DNA of 64,000 nt, taken from the NCBI GenBank assembly GCA_005880915.1, contig VBIW01000040.1:61797-125796 (forward strand). Reading direction: 5' to 3'. The stretch comes from Chloroflexota bacterium (lineage in GTDB: Bacteria > Chloroflexota > Dormibacteria > Dormibacterales > Dormibacteraceae). A model generated the notes under the pieces. It did not search any database, was not told where the DNA came from, and saw only the letters and a program-made list of their open reading frames with translations. Within the stretch, counting starts at the first letter, position 1; every line of letters begins with the position of its first letter. Made by a program: the position numbers and the translations under genes. Positions 33,307 to 41,803 of the stretch are shown here, piece after piece.

Positions 33307-34245
33307 GTGGTCTTCGTCATGGGGGACATCGACCTGCCGGTGCGCGGCCGCACCTATCGGGAGCCCGAAGGACCGCACTCCATGGTCGTACGCGGTAAGG
33401 ATCTCGATGCTGGACTCCAGCACGTCGCTGCCCGCAGTGACTGCCGTTCGGTCGCGGTCGTGGGGCTACCCGAAGAGGTACCGGACCTGTCGCCATTGAT
33501 TGGGCGCAGGCTTCTCCTCGTCGACGGTGACGGCGCGCGCCTCCGCAACTTCGCTGAGGTCGCGATCCGCGCCGGCATAGAGGTGGAGTGGATCCGCTCC
33601 ACGCGACCGCCCTTCGAGCGACTCGCTGCGGCATTGCTGCCTGTCGGCGGGATCGTCCTCGCCGCAGGCAAGAGCTCGCGCATGCCCGGCTCGCAAAAGC
33701 TGCTGCTCGACATCGACGGCGTGCCAATGGTCAGGCACGTGTTCGAGGCGGCGTCTGAGGGCGGCTGCCACCAGACCGTCGTCGTTTATGCCGAGGAGGA
33801 CGTCAGGCGGGCGATCGATGGACGGGCCGAGCTTGTCTTCAACGCAAAGGCGTCGACAGGAATGGCGTCATCGCTGCAAGCGGGCTTGAAGGCGATGCGA
33901 CACGAGATCGAAGGCGCGATGGTGCTTCTCGGCGACCAGCCGCTCGTCGGGTCGCGGACCGTGGCCACGCTGTTGAGGGCCTGGAGGCGGGAAGGCTCGC
34001 GCCCCGCGGTTGCGGTTTCGAGCGGCAGCGACGGTTGGTCGCCACCGGTGATCCTGGCTCGCTCGCTATGGGAGGAGCTCAACTCGCTCAAGGGAGACTC
34101 CGGCGCGCGGCAGGTGCTCCACGGCCGGCCCGAGATGCTGGACGTCGTCCCCGCGCCCGGCCGACCGGACGACATCGACACTCCGGACGACTACGCCAAG
34201 ATCGTTCGCCTTTTCCCCCGGCGGAGACCTCGCCAGCGCGCGTAG
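33307..34245 (+). CDS. MobA/MocA-type nucleotidyltransferase with an extra N-terminal domain
   Basis: 312 residues from GTG 33307 (ATG 33319 is also possible; the open frame back to 32878 overlaps nfo and is not coding). From about residue 118 it is a MobA-like NTP transferase: GIVLAAGKSSRMPGSQKLLL, MVLLGDQPLV near 198-207, and a final IDTPDDYAKI. This is the MocA type that attaches CMP to molybdopterin, which CoxL needs. The first 115 residues hold a separate, unassigned domain. It is close to the cox cluster but not in its operon. Confidence 0.78.
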   Translation: MVFVMGDIDLPVRGRTYREPEGPHSMVVRGKDLDAGLQHVAARSDCRSVAVVGLPEEVPDLSPLIGRRLLLVDGDGARLRNFAEVAIRAGIEVEWIRSTRPPFERLAAALLPVGGIVLAAGKSSRMPGSQKLLLDIDGVPMVRHVFEAASEGGCHQTVVVYAEEDVRRAIDGRAELVFNAKASTGMASSLQAGLKAMRHEIEGAMVLLGDQPLVGSRTVATLLRAWRREGSRPAVAVSSGSDGWSPPVILARSLWEELNSLKGDSGARQVLHGRPEMLDVVPAPGRPDDIDTPDDYAKIVRLFPRRRPRQRA

Positions 34246-34260
34246 TCCGGTCCGCGGCGT

Positions 34261-34275
34261 ACCATCTGAGATGGT
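34261..34275. promoter_or_regulatory. Exact dyad upstream of menB
   Basis: accatct-g-agatggt is a 15-base perfect dyad, 27 bases before the menB start. It could be an operator or a tiny hairpin. There is no T tract. Confidence 0.35.
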
Positions 34276-34302
34276 GCTAGTGATCGCTCTAGGAGTGATG
34301 AC

Positions 34303-35133
34303 TTGAAAGATTCGAAAGCCTCGGGTTGGGTTCGCTCGGGCGACTACAAGGACATCCTCTACGACACCTGGGATGGGATCGCCAGGATCACGATCAACCG
34401 GCCCGAGGTGCGCAACGCGTTTCGGCCGATCACGGTCTTCGAGATGTCGAGGGCCTTCGAGGCGGCTCGCGAAGACCCCGCCATCGGGGTCGTTGTCCTG
34501 ACCGGCGCGGGCACGGAAGCCTTTTGCTCGGGCGGCGACCAGCGCGTGCGCGGCGACGACGGCTACGTCGACGCAAAGGGCACCGGGCGGCTCAACGTGC
34601 TCGACTTGCAGGTCCAGATCCGCCGCCTGCCCAAGCCCGTGGTCGCGATGGTCGCGGGCTACGCGATCGGAGGCGGCCATGTCCTCCATGTCGTTTGTGA
34701 CCTCACCATCGCGGCCGATAACGCTCGCTTCGGCCAGACCGGCCCGCGTGTCGGCAGCTTCGACGGCGGGTATGGAGCAGGCTTGCTGGCGCGCATCGTC
34801 GGACAGAAGAAGGCGCGCGAGATCTGGTTCTTGTGCGAGCAGTACGACGCGCAGCAAGCGCTCGACATGGGACTGGTCAACAAGGTCGTGCCGCTCGCCG
34901 ACCTCGAAAAGGAGACCATCGTCTGGTGCCGGCGCATGCTCGAGCTCAGCCCGCTTGCGCTGCGCATGCTGAAGGCCGGCCTCAATGCCGCGGATGACGG
35001 ACTCGCCGGAATCCAGCAGCTCGCCGGCGACGCGACGCTGCTCTACTACATGAGCGAAGAAGCGCAGGAAGGCCGCGACGCTTACGTGCAAAAGCGGAAG
35101 CCGAACTTCGCGAAGTTTCCGAAGCGACCGTAG
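34303..35133 (+). CDS. menB: 1,4-dihydroxy-2-naphthoyl-CoA synthase
   Basis: 276 residues of the crotonase fold. MenB-specific features are [11 protein letters not shown] near 40, the oxyanion GGDQRVRG near 79-86, [35 protein letters not shown] near 124-158, and the C-terminal [12 protein letters not shown] tail. It closes the second ring in menaquinone synthesis. It starts with TTG, supported by taggag about eight bases upstream. menA follows after two bases. Confidence 0.93.
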   Translation: MKDSKASGWVRSGDYKDILYDTWDGIARITINRPEVRNAFRPITVFEMSRAFEAAREDPAIGVVVLTGAGTEAFCSGGDQRVRGDDGYVDAKGTGRLNVLDLQVQIRRLPKPVVAMVAGYAIGGGHVLHVVCDLTIAADNARFGQTGPRVGSFDGGYGAGLLARIVGQKKAREIWFLCEQYDAQQALDMGLVNKVVPLADLEKETIVWCRRMLELSPLALRMLKAGLNAADDGLAGIQQLAGDATLLYYMSEEAQEGRDAYVQKRKPNFAKFPKRP

Positions 35134-35135
35134 CC

Positions 35136-36032
35136 ATGGTCACGGCGGCGCCCGCGCTCAGCGCCACGCGAGCGTGGTGGTCGGCGGTGCGGCCGGCCAC
35201 GCTCGCGGCTTCTGTCGCGCCTGTCCTCACGGGGACGGCGATCGCCGTTCACGAGGGTGGGCTGCGATGGGGGGCGGGGCTCGGCGCGCTGATCGTGGGG
35301 CTGGGCATGCAGCTCGGCGTGAACTTCGCGAACGACTATTCCGACTTCGTGCGCGGCGCCGACGTCAAGCGCGTGGGCCCGCTCCGAGCCGCGTCGTCGG
35401 GAGTGGTCGATCCCGAGTCGGTGCGCCGAGCGGCGATCGGCGCCTTTGGTGTCGCGGCCCTCGCTGGCGCCGGGCTCGGCCTGGCGATCGACTGGCGCCT
35501 GTTCCTGGTCGGCGCGGCGTGCGTGCTGGCCGGGTGGCTCTACACGGGCGGGCCGCGCCCCTACGGCTACCTGGGCCTGGGCGAGGTCTTCGTGTTCGTC
35601 TTCTTCGGACTGGTCGCGACGGTTGGCACGGTCTACGTCGAGATCGGCCGCATCACCGCGCTCGCTGTCCTGATGGCTTGCGGGATGGGATTTCTAGCGA
35701 CGGCGATCCTTGTCCTCAACAACCTTCGCGATATCGAGACCGACGCCGCGGCGGGCAAGCGCACGCTGGCGACGCGCGTCGGTCGCGAGCGCACCCGCGT
35801 CCTGCTCGTCCTGCTGGTCGCCGCGGCATTCGCCGCGCCGATCGTGGCCTTCATGGCCGGGCTGGAGGCGGTGACGATCCTGCTCGTCCTCATCGCGATC
35901 CCCATCGCATCGGTCCCGGTGCGAACGGCACTCGTGTCGACGGACGCGGCTGACCTCGTCCGCGCGCTCAAGCGCGTCGCGATCACACAGCTGGCTTATG
36001 CGTTGCTGTTCACGCTGGGCATCCTCTTGTGA
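35136..36032 (+). CDS. menA: 1,4-dihydroxy-2-naphthoate polyprenyltransferase
   Basis: 298 residues, UbiA superfamily membrane enzyme that attaches the isoprenoid tail. About eight or nine hydrophobic helices. The two Asp-rich metal/diphosphate sites are NFANDYSDFVRGAD near residues 63-76 and NNLRDIETDAAAGKRT near 189-204. It is two bases from menB and its stop overlaps the next small frame (GTGA). Confidence 0.93.
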   Translation: MVTAAPALSATRAWWSAVRPATLAASVAPVLTGTAIAVHEGGLRWGAGLGALIVGLGMQLGVNFANDYSDFVRGADVKRVGPLRAASSGVVDPESVRRAAIGAFGVAALAGAGLGLAIDWRLFLVGAACVLAGWLYTGGPRPYGYLGLGEVFVFVFFGLVATVGTVYVEIGRITALAVLMACGMGFLATAILVLNNLRDIETDAAAGKRTLATRVGRERTRVLLVLLVAAAFAAPIVAFMAGLEAVTILLVLIAIPIASVPVRTALVSTDAADLVRALKRVAITQLAYALLFTLGILL

Positions 36033-36244
36033 CCGCCGCAAACATAGTCGCGCGACGTCCTGACGAGGTTGCGCACGAGGTCGAGCAGCTCATGCGCGAC
36101 GGGCACCGGCGCTTTGTCATCGCGACGATCGACCACGGCGGCATGCTGGACCTCGAACGCCTCGGGGCCGCGCGCTATGCGGCGGGCCTTCAGTCGGCGG
36201 TCGAGCTCGACGAAGCGGCGCCCGTGGCGGCCGCGGCGAGGTGA
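36029..36244 (+). CDS. Small protein downstream of menA, unknown
   Basis: 71 residues from a GTG overlapping the menA stop. The sequence is plausible for a short alpha/beta protein (EVAHEVEQLMRDGHRRFVIATIDHGGMLDLERLG). It overlaps the convergent menH gene by 55 bases. Coding is suggested only by the overlap geometry and composition. Confidence 0.4.
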   Translation: MTAANIVARRPDEVAHEVEQLMRDGHRRFVIATIDHGGMLDLERLGAARYAAGLQSAVELDEAAPVAAAAR

Positions 36245-37029
36245 TTGGCCAGCACCCGCGCGAATGCATCGGGACGCTCCTGGTGCACCGCATGGCCGGC
36301 TCTGAGGACGACCTCGGCGTGGCCGTTGGACACGGTGGCGGCGAGCCTGCGCGCGGAGGCGACGTATCCGTGATCGAGCTGACCGGCGACAAATGTGCAT
36401 GGAAACGGCAAGTGCGCGAGCTCGTCCCACACCGGATCCATCACGCCTGCGCCCATCCCGCGCAGCGAGCACGCCAGGCCCGCGACATGGTTCTGCAGCC
36501 GCTCGGCCCGCACGTGCGCGAGGTAGGCGGGGCCGCGCTGCTGCAAGCCCGCGAAGAGGGGCAGCGACCCCCAATAGTCGACGAAGGCCTCGAGACCGTC
36601 TCGCTCGATGCGTTCGGCCAGAGCCTCGTCGCCGTGCCGGCGGCCTTCGCGCGCGTCCTCATCCAGACCGGCGTGGGCTCCAATGGTGAGCAGGGAGATG
36701 ATCCGCTCCGGCCGGCGAGCCGCGACGTGCAAGGCGAGACGGCCGCCCATCGAGTAGCCGACCAGGTGCGTCCGTTCCACGCCGAGCTCGTCCCAGAGCT
36801 TCTCGAGGTCGGCCGTGCATGCGGCCATCGAGCACGGAGCGCAATGCGGGGACTGAGTCTCGCCATGGCCTCGCAGGTCCGGCACGATCCACTTCCAGCC
36901 CTCTGGCATCCGGGAGATGAGCTCGCGCCAGCTCCGGCCGCTCTGCGTAAAACCGTGCAGCAGCGTGACAGGCACACCGTCGCCGGCCACAAAGTAGCTC
37001 AGCTTTACGTCCTCACGCTCCAGAATCAC
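36190..37029 (-). CDS. menH: Alpha/beta hydrolase, probable MenH (SHCHC synthase)
   Basis: 279 residues. VTLLHGFTQSGRSW near 21-34, the nucleophile elbow GYSMGGRLAL near 91-100 (Ser93), the acid in AGQLDHGYV, and the His in AGHAVHQERP near 244. The HGFTQSG and GYSMGGR strings are typical of MenH, which removes pyruvate from SEPHCHC in menaquinone synthesis. GTG 37029 has TAGGAT six bases before it. It faces menD across 11 bases. Confidence 0.82.
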   Translation of the reverse strand: MILEREDVKLSYFVAGDGVPVTLLHGFTQSGRSWRELISRMPEGWKWIVPDLRGHGETQSPHCAPCSMAACTADLEKLWDELGVERTHLVGYSMGGRLALHVAARRPERIISLLTIGAHAGLDEDAREGRRHGDEALAERIERDGLEAFVDYWGSLPLFAGLQQRGPAYLAHVRAERLQNHVAGLACSLRGMGAGVMDPVWDELAHLPFPCTFVAGQLDHGYVASARRLAATVSNGHAEVVLRAGHAVHQERPDAFARVLANHLAAAATGAASSSSTAD

Positions 37030-37035
37030 GACTCG

Positions 37036-37041
37036 ATCCTA
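37036..37041 (-). promoter_or_regulatory. Predicted -10 (TAGGAT), leaderless menH
   Basis: On the minus strand TAGGAT, six bases, then GTG 37029. Its first base is the A of the menD ATG on the other strand, so the promoter lies inside the divergent gene's start. Confidence 0.45.
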
Positions 37042-38720
37042 TGAGCGATGTGACACAGGCGTTTGCGGCGACATTTGTGGACGAGCTCGCGGCGCAGGGC
37101 GTGGAGTTCGCCTGCGTCTCGCCCGGCTCGCGGTCGGCGCCCATCGCGATGGCTCTGCAGAGGCATCCCCGCATCAAAGTCCTTGTTCAGATCGACGAGC
37201 GATGCGGCTCTTTTTTTGCTGTCGGCCTGGGCAAGGTGACGGGCAGGCCGGCGGTGGTGCTCTCCACTTCCGGGACGGCGGCGGCGGAGTTCCATGCCGC
37301 TGTGGTCGAAGCTTCCTACTCGCGCACACCCCTCATCGTGCTGACGGCGGACCGCCCGCCCGAGCTTCAGGGCGTGGGCGCAAACCAGGCGATCGACCAG
37401 CAGCACCTCTACGGCAGCGCGGTGCGGTGGTTCGTCGATCCGGGCGCGCCGGTCGAGCTTCCCAACGCCGCTCGCATGTGGCGGCGCCTCGCCGCTCGGG
37501 CGGTCGCAGAGGCGGCGGACGGACCGGTGCACATCAACCTTCCCTTCCGCGAGCCGCTCGTGCCGCCACCCGGGAAGCCCCCCGTTGCGGAGGCCGCACC
37601 CGCCCAGGCGATGACCTCCGGCCGCCTCCTTCCCAGCCAGGCGCAGGTCGCCTCTCTCGCCTCCGCGATCCAGCGCGCCCAGCGTCCGCTGATCGTCGCG
37701 GGCGAGCTACGCGAGGGCGAGAGGTTGGCGCCGGCGCTACACCGGATCGGCCTGCCGCTTCTGGCCGAGCCGACCTCGCAGCTTCGGCGCGCGGACGCCG
37801 GGGCGGCCGTGGAGTCGTATGAAGCGCTCCTCCGCGCGGGCTGGTCGCTGCAGCATGGCCCGGACCTGGTGATCCGGATCGGCGCGACGCCGACGTCCAG
37901 GGTCTTGAATCGCTGGCTGGCCGCGGCCGCTGCGCCGACTTTTTTGATCGACCCGGACCAAGCGTGGCGGGACGAGGACCACGTCGCCACGAACGTGATG
38001 GCCTGCGACCCACAGCCCCTGCTCGAAGCGCTGCCGCCGGTCGACAGGTCAGCCTGGCGCGACCAGTGGCTGAGCGCGGGCAAGCGCGCGTCAGCGGCGA
38101 TCGCCGCGTCGATGGTCTCAACTCCCCTTCACGAGGGCCACGTCGTGAGAGCGCTCAGCGCGCGCCTGCCCGACCCGGGCCAGGTGTTCATCGGCTCGAG
38201 CATGCCGATCCGCGCCGCCGACAGCTTCTGGCCCCTGGCGCGGCCGAAGCAACGATTCTTCGGCAACCGCGGGGCGAGCGGGATCGACGGCCTGGTATCG
38301 AGCGGCCTTGGCGTGGCCACGGGCCGCGACGCGGTCCCCACCGTGCTGCTGCTCGGTGACCTGTCGCTGTATCACGACATGAACGGACTGTGGGCGCTGC
38401 AGCGCCACGGCATCCGGGCGACGCTCGTCGTGTGCGACAACAACGGCGGCGGGGTCTTCAACTTCCTGCCCCAGGCCGAGCATCAGGACGTTTTCGAGGA
38501 GATCTTCGCCACGCCGCTGGGTCTCGACCTGTCGCAGGTGGCGCGTCTGTACGGGCTGGTCTACAGCCCGGTCTCGGACCGCTCGGGTCTCGAGCCGGCA
38601 ATTGCCGACGCGATCGCGGCACCGACGCCGACGATGGTCGTGGTCAGGTTCAAGCGCGAAGACAGCGTGAGCGGACACCGGTTGTGCTGGGAAGCGGCGG
38701 CCTCAGCGCTGAAGAGTTAG
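37041..38720 (+). CDS. menD: 2-succinyl-5-enolpyruvyl-6-hydroxy-3-cyclohexene-1-carboxylate synthase
   Basis: 559 residues, thiamine-diphosphate enzyme that joins isochorismate and 2-oxoglutarate. Landmarks are VSPGSRSAPIAMAL near 27-40, the catalytic Glu in IDERCGSFFAVGLGK near 52-66, STSGTAAAEFH, ADRPPELQGVGANQAIDQ near 100-117, and the cofactor loop LLGDLSLYHDMNGL with VVCDNNGGGVFN near 433-480. A terminator follows at 38736. menC and menE, needed for a full pathway, are not in the window. Confidence 0.94.
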   Translation: MSDVTQAFAATFVDELAAQGVEFACVSPGSRSAPIAMALQRHPRIKVLVQIDERCGSFFAVGLGKVTGRPAVVLSTSGTAAAEFHAAVVEASYSRTPLIVLTADRPPELQGVGANQAIDQQHLYGSAVRWFVDPGAPVELPNAARMWRRLAARAVAEAADGPVHINLPFREPLVPPPGKPPVAEAAPAQAMTSGRLLPSQAQVASLASAIQRAQRPLIVAGELREGERLAPALHRIGLPLLAEPTSQLRRADAGAAVESYEALLRAGWSLQHGPDLVIRIGATPTSRVLNRWLAAAAAPTFLIDPDQAWRDEDHVATNVMACDPQPLLEALPPVDRSAWRDQWLSAGKRASAAIAASMVSTPLHEGHVVRALSARLPDPGQVFIGSSMPIRAADSFWPLARPKQRFFGNRGASGIDGLVSSGLGVATGRDAVPTVLLLGDLSLYHDMNGLWALQRHGIRATLVVCDNNGGGVFNFLPQAEHQDVFEEIFATPLGLDLSQVARLYGLVYSPVSDRSGLEPAIADAIAAPTPTMVVVRFKREDSVSGHRLCWEAAASALKS

Positions 38721-38735
38721 AACCAGGCCCCATTC

Positions 38736-38763
38736 GGCCCTCTTTTGAGCAAATAGGGCCTTT
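38736..38763 (+). terminator. Probable menD terminator
   Basis: ggccct (38736-38741) pairs with agggcc (38755-38760); inside, tttg and caaa can also pair. TTT follows at 38761. Confidence 0.6.
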
Positions 38764-38804
38764 GAAAGTCGCGCGAGACGCCCGTTTTGCACAGAAGGGG
38801 CTGA

Positions 38805-39593
38805 TCAGCCGGCGAGCAGGAAGTCCAGAACCACGCGGTTGAACTCTTCGGGGTGCTCGAGGTTGGGCAGATGCGCCGCGTCGTGGATGACGGCCTTGCG
38901 CGCTTGGGGAACCTTCTCCATCAGCAGCTCCACCGCGTCCAGGACGGGCGGCAGGTCCGCGTCACCGACGACCACGAGCGTCGGCGCGGTGATTTCGTGG
39001 AGGCGTTCGACCGCGGGTGGGTCGATGGCCTCTTCAGGCGCGCTGTCGAAGTCGCTGTCAAAGTTGCCGCCGTTCATGTCCAGGAATAAGTCCCGGAGCG
39101 GCTGCTTCACGTAACCCTCGGGGCGTTGACCATCGAGCCACATGCGCATCTCGGCCCGGTTCACTGCGGCCATGTCGCCGGCTTTCTCGGCCGCGTCCAC
39201 ATCCGCGCCGAGCTCCGGGTATCTCTCGCCGAAGTTCGCGCCGCCGATCCCTGGCCCGATCAGCACCAGCTTGGAGATCCGCTCGCCGTGCTCGAGCGCG
39301 AAATCGATCGCGATGCGCGCGCCCATCGAGCAGCCGATGAGGTGAACAGGTTTGAGTCCCAGCTCGTCCATCAGCCCGAGCAGGTCAGCGACAGGCGACC
39401 ACCGAGTTGACGGGAGCTCTGACTTGCCAAATCCGCGCGCGTCAGGGCGAGTCACGTCGAACGCTTTCGCGAAAGCGGCGACCTGCGGTTGCCACATGCG
39501 CAGGTCCGCGACGGCGGCGTGAAGGAAAACGACCGGCAGCCCGGCCCCGGCGCGCTCGTAGTGAATGCGTGCGCCGTGGATCGTGAGATCCAT
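38805..39593 (-). CDS. Alpha/beta hydrolase coupled to menF
   Basis: 262 residues from ATG 39593, which overlaps the menF stop (ATGA); the frame runs further upstream inside menF and is not coding there. LPVVFLHAAVADLRMW near 20-35, nucleophile GCSMGARIA near 88-96, acid in VVGDADLPP, His in DAAHLPNLEHP near 241. The SMGAR elbow and the menF coupling raise the chance that it is a second MenH-like or a thioesterase acting in menaquinone synthesis, but 3-oxoadipate enol-lactonase-type hydrolases look alike. Confidence 0.78.
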   Translation of the reverse strand: MDLTIHGARIHYERAGAGLPVVFLHAAVADLRMWQPQVAAFAKAFDVTRPDARGFGKSELPSTRWSPVADLLGLMDELGLKPVHLIGCSMGARIAIDFALEHGERISKLVLIGPGIGGANFGERYPELGADVDAAEKAGDMAAVNRAEMRMWLDGQRPEGYVKQPLRDLFLDMNGGNFDSDFDSAPEEAIDPPAVERLHEITAPTLVVVGDADLPPVLDAVELLMEKVPQARKAVIHDAAHLPNLEHPEEFNRVVLDFLLAG

Positions 39594-40897
39594 CAAACCA
39601 GGGCCGTGAGCAGCGCTTTGAACTTGAGCTCGGTCTCTTCCAGCTCGCGCGCGGGATCCGAGTCCGGCATCACGCCCACCCCCGCGTAGAGTCGCGCGCC
39701 GTCCTCCCAGAGCAAACCACATCGCAGCGCGATCGCGAGCTCGCCGTCGCCGCGGCCGTCGATCCATCCCACCGCGCCCGCGTACCACCCGCGCTCCATG
39801 CCCTCGAGCTCGTCGATCAGCGCGTCCGCCGCCTCGCGCGGCCACCCTCCCACGGCCGGTGTGGGATGGAGTGCCGCGGCCAGGGTCAGCGCGTCGGCCG
39901 CTGGATGGTTCAGCTCCGCGCTGACACTGGTCGCCAGGTGCTGGATGTTCGTGAACCGCACGACTTCAGGTCCGCGCGAGCTCACGCTTGAGGAGAACGG
40001 TCCGAGAGCTCCGGCCACGAACTGCGACACGACGCGATGCTCGTCGGCGTCCTTGTTGCTCTGCACCAGCGTGTCGGCCAGCCGCTCGTCCTCCGCTTCG
40101 CTCGCGCCACGCGCGACCGAACCAGCCATCGGCTGCGCGAACGCGCGCGGACCGGCGCGGCGAACCAGCAGCTCGGGTGATGCGCCCGCGAACGCCGTCC
40201 CGTCCGCGCCCGAGATGAGATAGGCGAAGCACGACGGATACGCGGCGCGCAGGCTCCGCACGACAGCCCCGGCAGCGATGACGCCATCGCCGTGCGCGAT
40301 GACTTCGCGCGCGAGGACGACTTTCTCAGCAATGCCTGCACGCAATCGCCCCGTCGCGCTCTCCACCGCCGCCGTCCACGCGACCGGATTCCGCACCGGT
40401 GTGACGTCGACCTTGCGCGCGGAAGGCGCTCGCACGGCCGTGGCGTTGAGATCCAGGAGCGCTTCGGCACCGTCGGTCGCGGCGACCACAAAGGTTCGGC
40501 CGCGCCTGCGCATGACCGCGAGCGCCGGTACGCGAAAAAGCAGCGCGGGAAATCCAGACCACGCGCCCCCGGGTTCGCGGTCGGGGCGGTAGGCGAAGCC
40601 GCCGACGGCCAGTGCGTCGCTCGACGCAATGCGCCGCCACAGGCGCGACGCGGCGAGGAGGCGGCTCTCGCCGGGCTCGAAGTCGATCGTCTTGCCGTCT
40701 GCGTTCTCGACCGCAACTCCACCCGGCGCGGCGACGATGTCGAGCGCGCGACCGATGGCGGCGACGCTGACCGCGTCCGGCATCGGCCGCTCGATCAGCA
40801 TCACCTCGTGTCCCGCATCGCGCGCGGCGGTCACCAGGTCGACGAGGTCCGGGGTGCGGTCAAGCTCGCGCCCACGAATCTTCGTCGCGGCGATCAT
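39593..40897 (-). CDS. menF: Isochorismate synthase
   Basis: 434 residues from ATG 40897. The 31 residues before it in the open frame translate the palindromic repeat and are not part of the protein. The chorismate-binding domain fills the C-terminal two thirds: KVVLAREV near 210, GASPELLVRR near 260, ARGASEAEDERLADTL near 281, HLATSVSAEL near 325-334, LHPTPAVGGWPREAA near 345-360, and GWIDGRGDGELAIALRCGL near 380-398. It makes isochorismate for MenD. Confidence 0.9.
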   Translation of the reverse strand: MIAATKIRGRELDRTPDLVDLVTAARDAGHEVMLIERPMPDAVSVAAIGRALDIVAAPGGVAVENADGKTIDFEPGESRLLAASRLWRRIASSDALAVGGFAYRPDREPGGAWSGFPALLFRVPALAVMRRRGRTFVVAATDGAEALLDLNATAVRAPSARKVDVTPVRNPVAWTAAVESATGRLRAGIAEKVVLAREVIAHGDGVIAAGAVVRSLRAAYPSCFAYLISGADGTAFAGASPELLVRRAGPRAFAQPMAGSVARGASEAEDERLADTLVQSNKDADEHRVVSQFVAGALGPFSSSVSSRGPEVVRFTNIQHLATSVSAELNHPAADALTLAAALHPTPAVGGWPREAADALIDELEGMERGWYAGAVGWIDGRGDGELAIALRCGLLWEDGARLYAGVGVMPDSDPARELEETELKFKALLTALV

Positions 40898-40926
40898 CCC
40901 AGCACTCCATTCATCGGGAGGTGGCT

Positions 40927-40983
40927 CCTCCCCACTTGTGGGGAGGTGGCGCGAAGCGCCGGAGGGGCTGCGCCGGAGGGGCT
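40927..40983. repeat. Dispersed double-hairpin palindromic repeat, copy B
   Basis: cctcccca (40927-40934) pairs with tggggagg (40939-40946); ggcgc (40948-40952) pairs with gcgcc (40956-40960); then ggaggggct. The tail cgccggaggggctg is itself duplicated in tandem. Compared with copy A the second stem changes on both sides and stays paired. It sits between menF and the MerR gene. Confidence 0.75.
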
Positions 40984-40986
40984 GAC

Positions 40987-41682
40987 TCATTCCCGTTTCT
41001 CGATGTGCTCCCGCGCGGCACGCAGCAGGGTGCGCTGGAAGTGATGCCGGACCAGCGTGCCGCTTGCCTCGAGCAGGTCGTTGAAGGTCTCCAGCAGCCG
41101 CCGCTCCGCGGCCTCGGCTTCGCCCCCCTCGGCCTGGATGCGCTCGCGCACGTAGCGATCGAACAGGTCGACTGCCTGCCGCGCGGTGCGATCCACCGCC
41201 GCGGCGTAATCCTTGCCCAGGTCCATCAGCGAGCCGAGGGGTACTCCCGCGGCGATGAGCTTCATGCCGGCCGCGATCGCCTCCAGGTCGTCGGCGGGAT
41301 AGAGAGGTTCCTCGCCGCCCTCCATCGGAACCAGGAGGCCGGCCTGCTCGAGGCTCATCAGGAGCGGCTGAGCGACGCCGCTGCGCTCCGCGAGCTCTCC
41401 GAGGGTGAGTGTCTGCGGCGCGGAAGGACGGGTGACCGCGGCGACGAGCGCTTCGTCAGAAGCCTCCAGCTCGCCGGCGAGGAAGCGCTGGATCACCGTC
41501 AGCGTGAAGCCCTGCTGCTGGAGCGCTTTGATCCTCTTCAGCCGCTCGACATGCGGTTCGCCGTACCAGGTCACGCGGCCCTCCCGGCGAGGCGCCTCGA
41601 GCAGGCCCTTCCCCTGGTAGAAGCGGATCGTGTCCACGGCCACGCCGGCGGCCCTCGCCAATTGTTCGATCCGATACTCCAT
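40987..41682 (-). CDS. MerR family transcriptional regulator
   Basis: 231 residues. The N-terminal winged helix-turn-helix is canonical: YRIEQLARAAGVAVDTIRFYQGKGLL near 3-28, then the wing GRVTWYGEPHVERLKRIKALQQQGFTL near 35-61. The long C-terminal part (70-231) has no Cys metal site and is probably an effector domain; RVTW and the second helical repeat resemble the MerR regulators that sense organic ligands. TAGAGT lies eight bases before the ATG. Two sets of palindromes stand upstream. Confidence 0.85.
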   Translation of the reverse strand: MEYRIEQLARAAGVAVDTIRFYQGKGLLEAPRREGRVTWYGEPHVERLKRIKALQQQGFTLTVIQRFLAGELEASDEALVAAVTRPSAPQTLTLGELAERSGVAQPLLMSLEQAGLLVPMEGGEEPLYPADDLEAIAAGMKLIAAGVPLGSLMDLGKDYAAAVDRTARQAVDLFDRYVRERIQAEGGEAEAAERRLLETFNDLLEASGTLVRHHFQRTLLRAAREHIEKRE

Positions 41683-41693
41683 GAGTACTTACT

Positions 41694-41711
41694 CTAACGA
41701 TCGTACGGTAG
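41694..41711. promoter_or_regulatory. Imperfect 18-base dyad at the merR promoter
   Basis: ctaacgatcgtacggtag has matching ends CTA-CG and CG-TAG around its centre, and overlaps the predicted -10 (TAGAGT, minus strand 41696-41691). MerR proteins typically bind such dyads at their own promoters. Confidence 0.4.
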
Positions 41712-41720
41712 GCGATTTGT

Positions 41721-41782
41721 CGGATAGTCCGGACGAACCGACCAGTTGTCTGGCGAGAACACCCGCTAGTCCGGACTATCCG
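41721..41782. promoter_or_regulatory. Perfect 14-bp inverted repeat made of two TAGTCCGGAC sites
   Basis: cggatagtccggac (41721-41734) and gtccggactatccg (41769-41782) are exact inverse copies with 34 bases between. Each contains the palindrome GTCCGGAC; the right-hand site extends to TAGTCCGGACTA (41767-41778). The two cores are 42 bases apart, four helical turns. No T tract follows on either strand, so I favour a pair of operators over a terminator. Confidence 0.6.
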
Positions 41783-41803
41783 GAAATTTCCCGGCCGGGG
41801 CCT

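Noticed and set aside
40898..40990. N-terminal extension of menF to 40990
   Set aside because: The extra 31 codons translate the palindromic repeat; ATG 40897 has ggag upstream and fits the family.
41721..41782. Terminator of the transglycosylase operon
   Set aside because: The loop would be 34 bases and no T tract follows on either strand; two operators fit better, though not proven.
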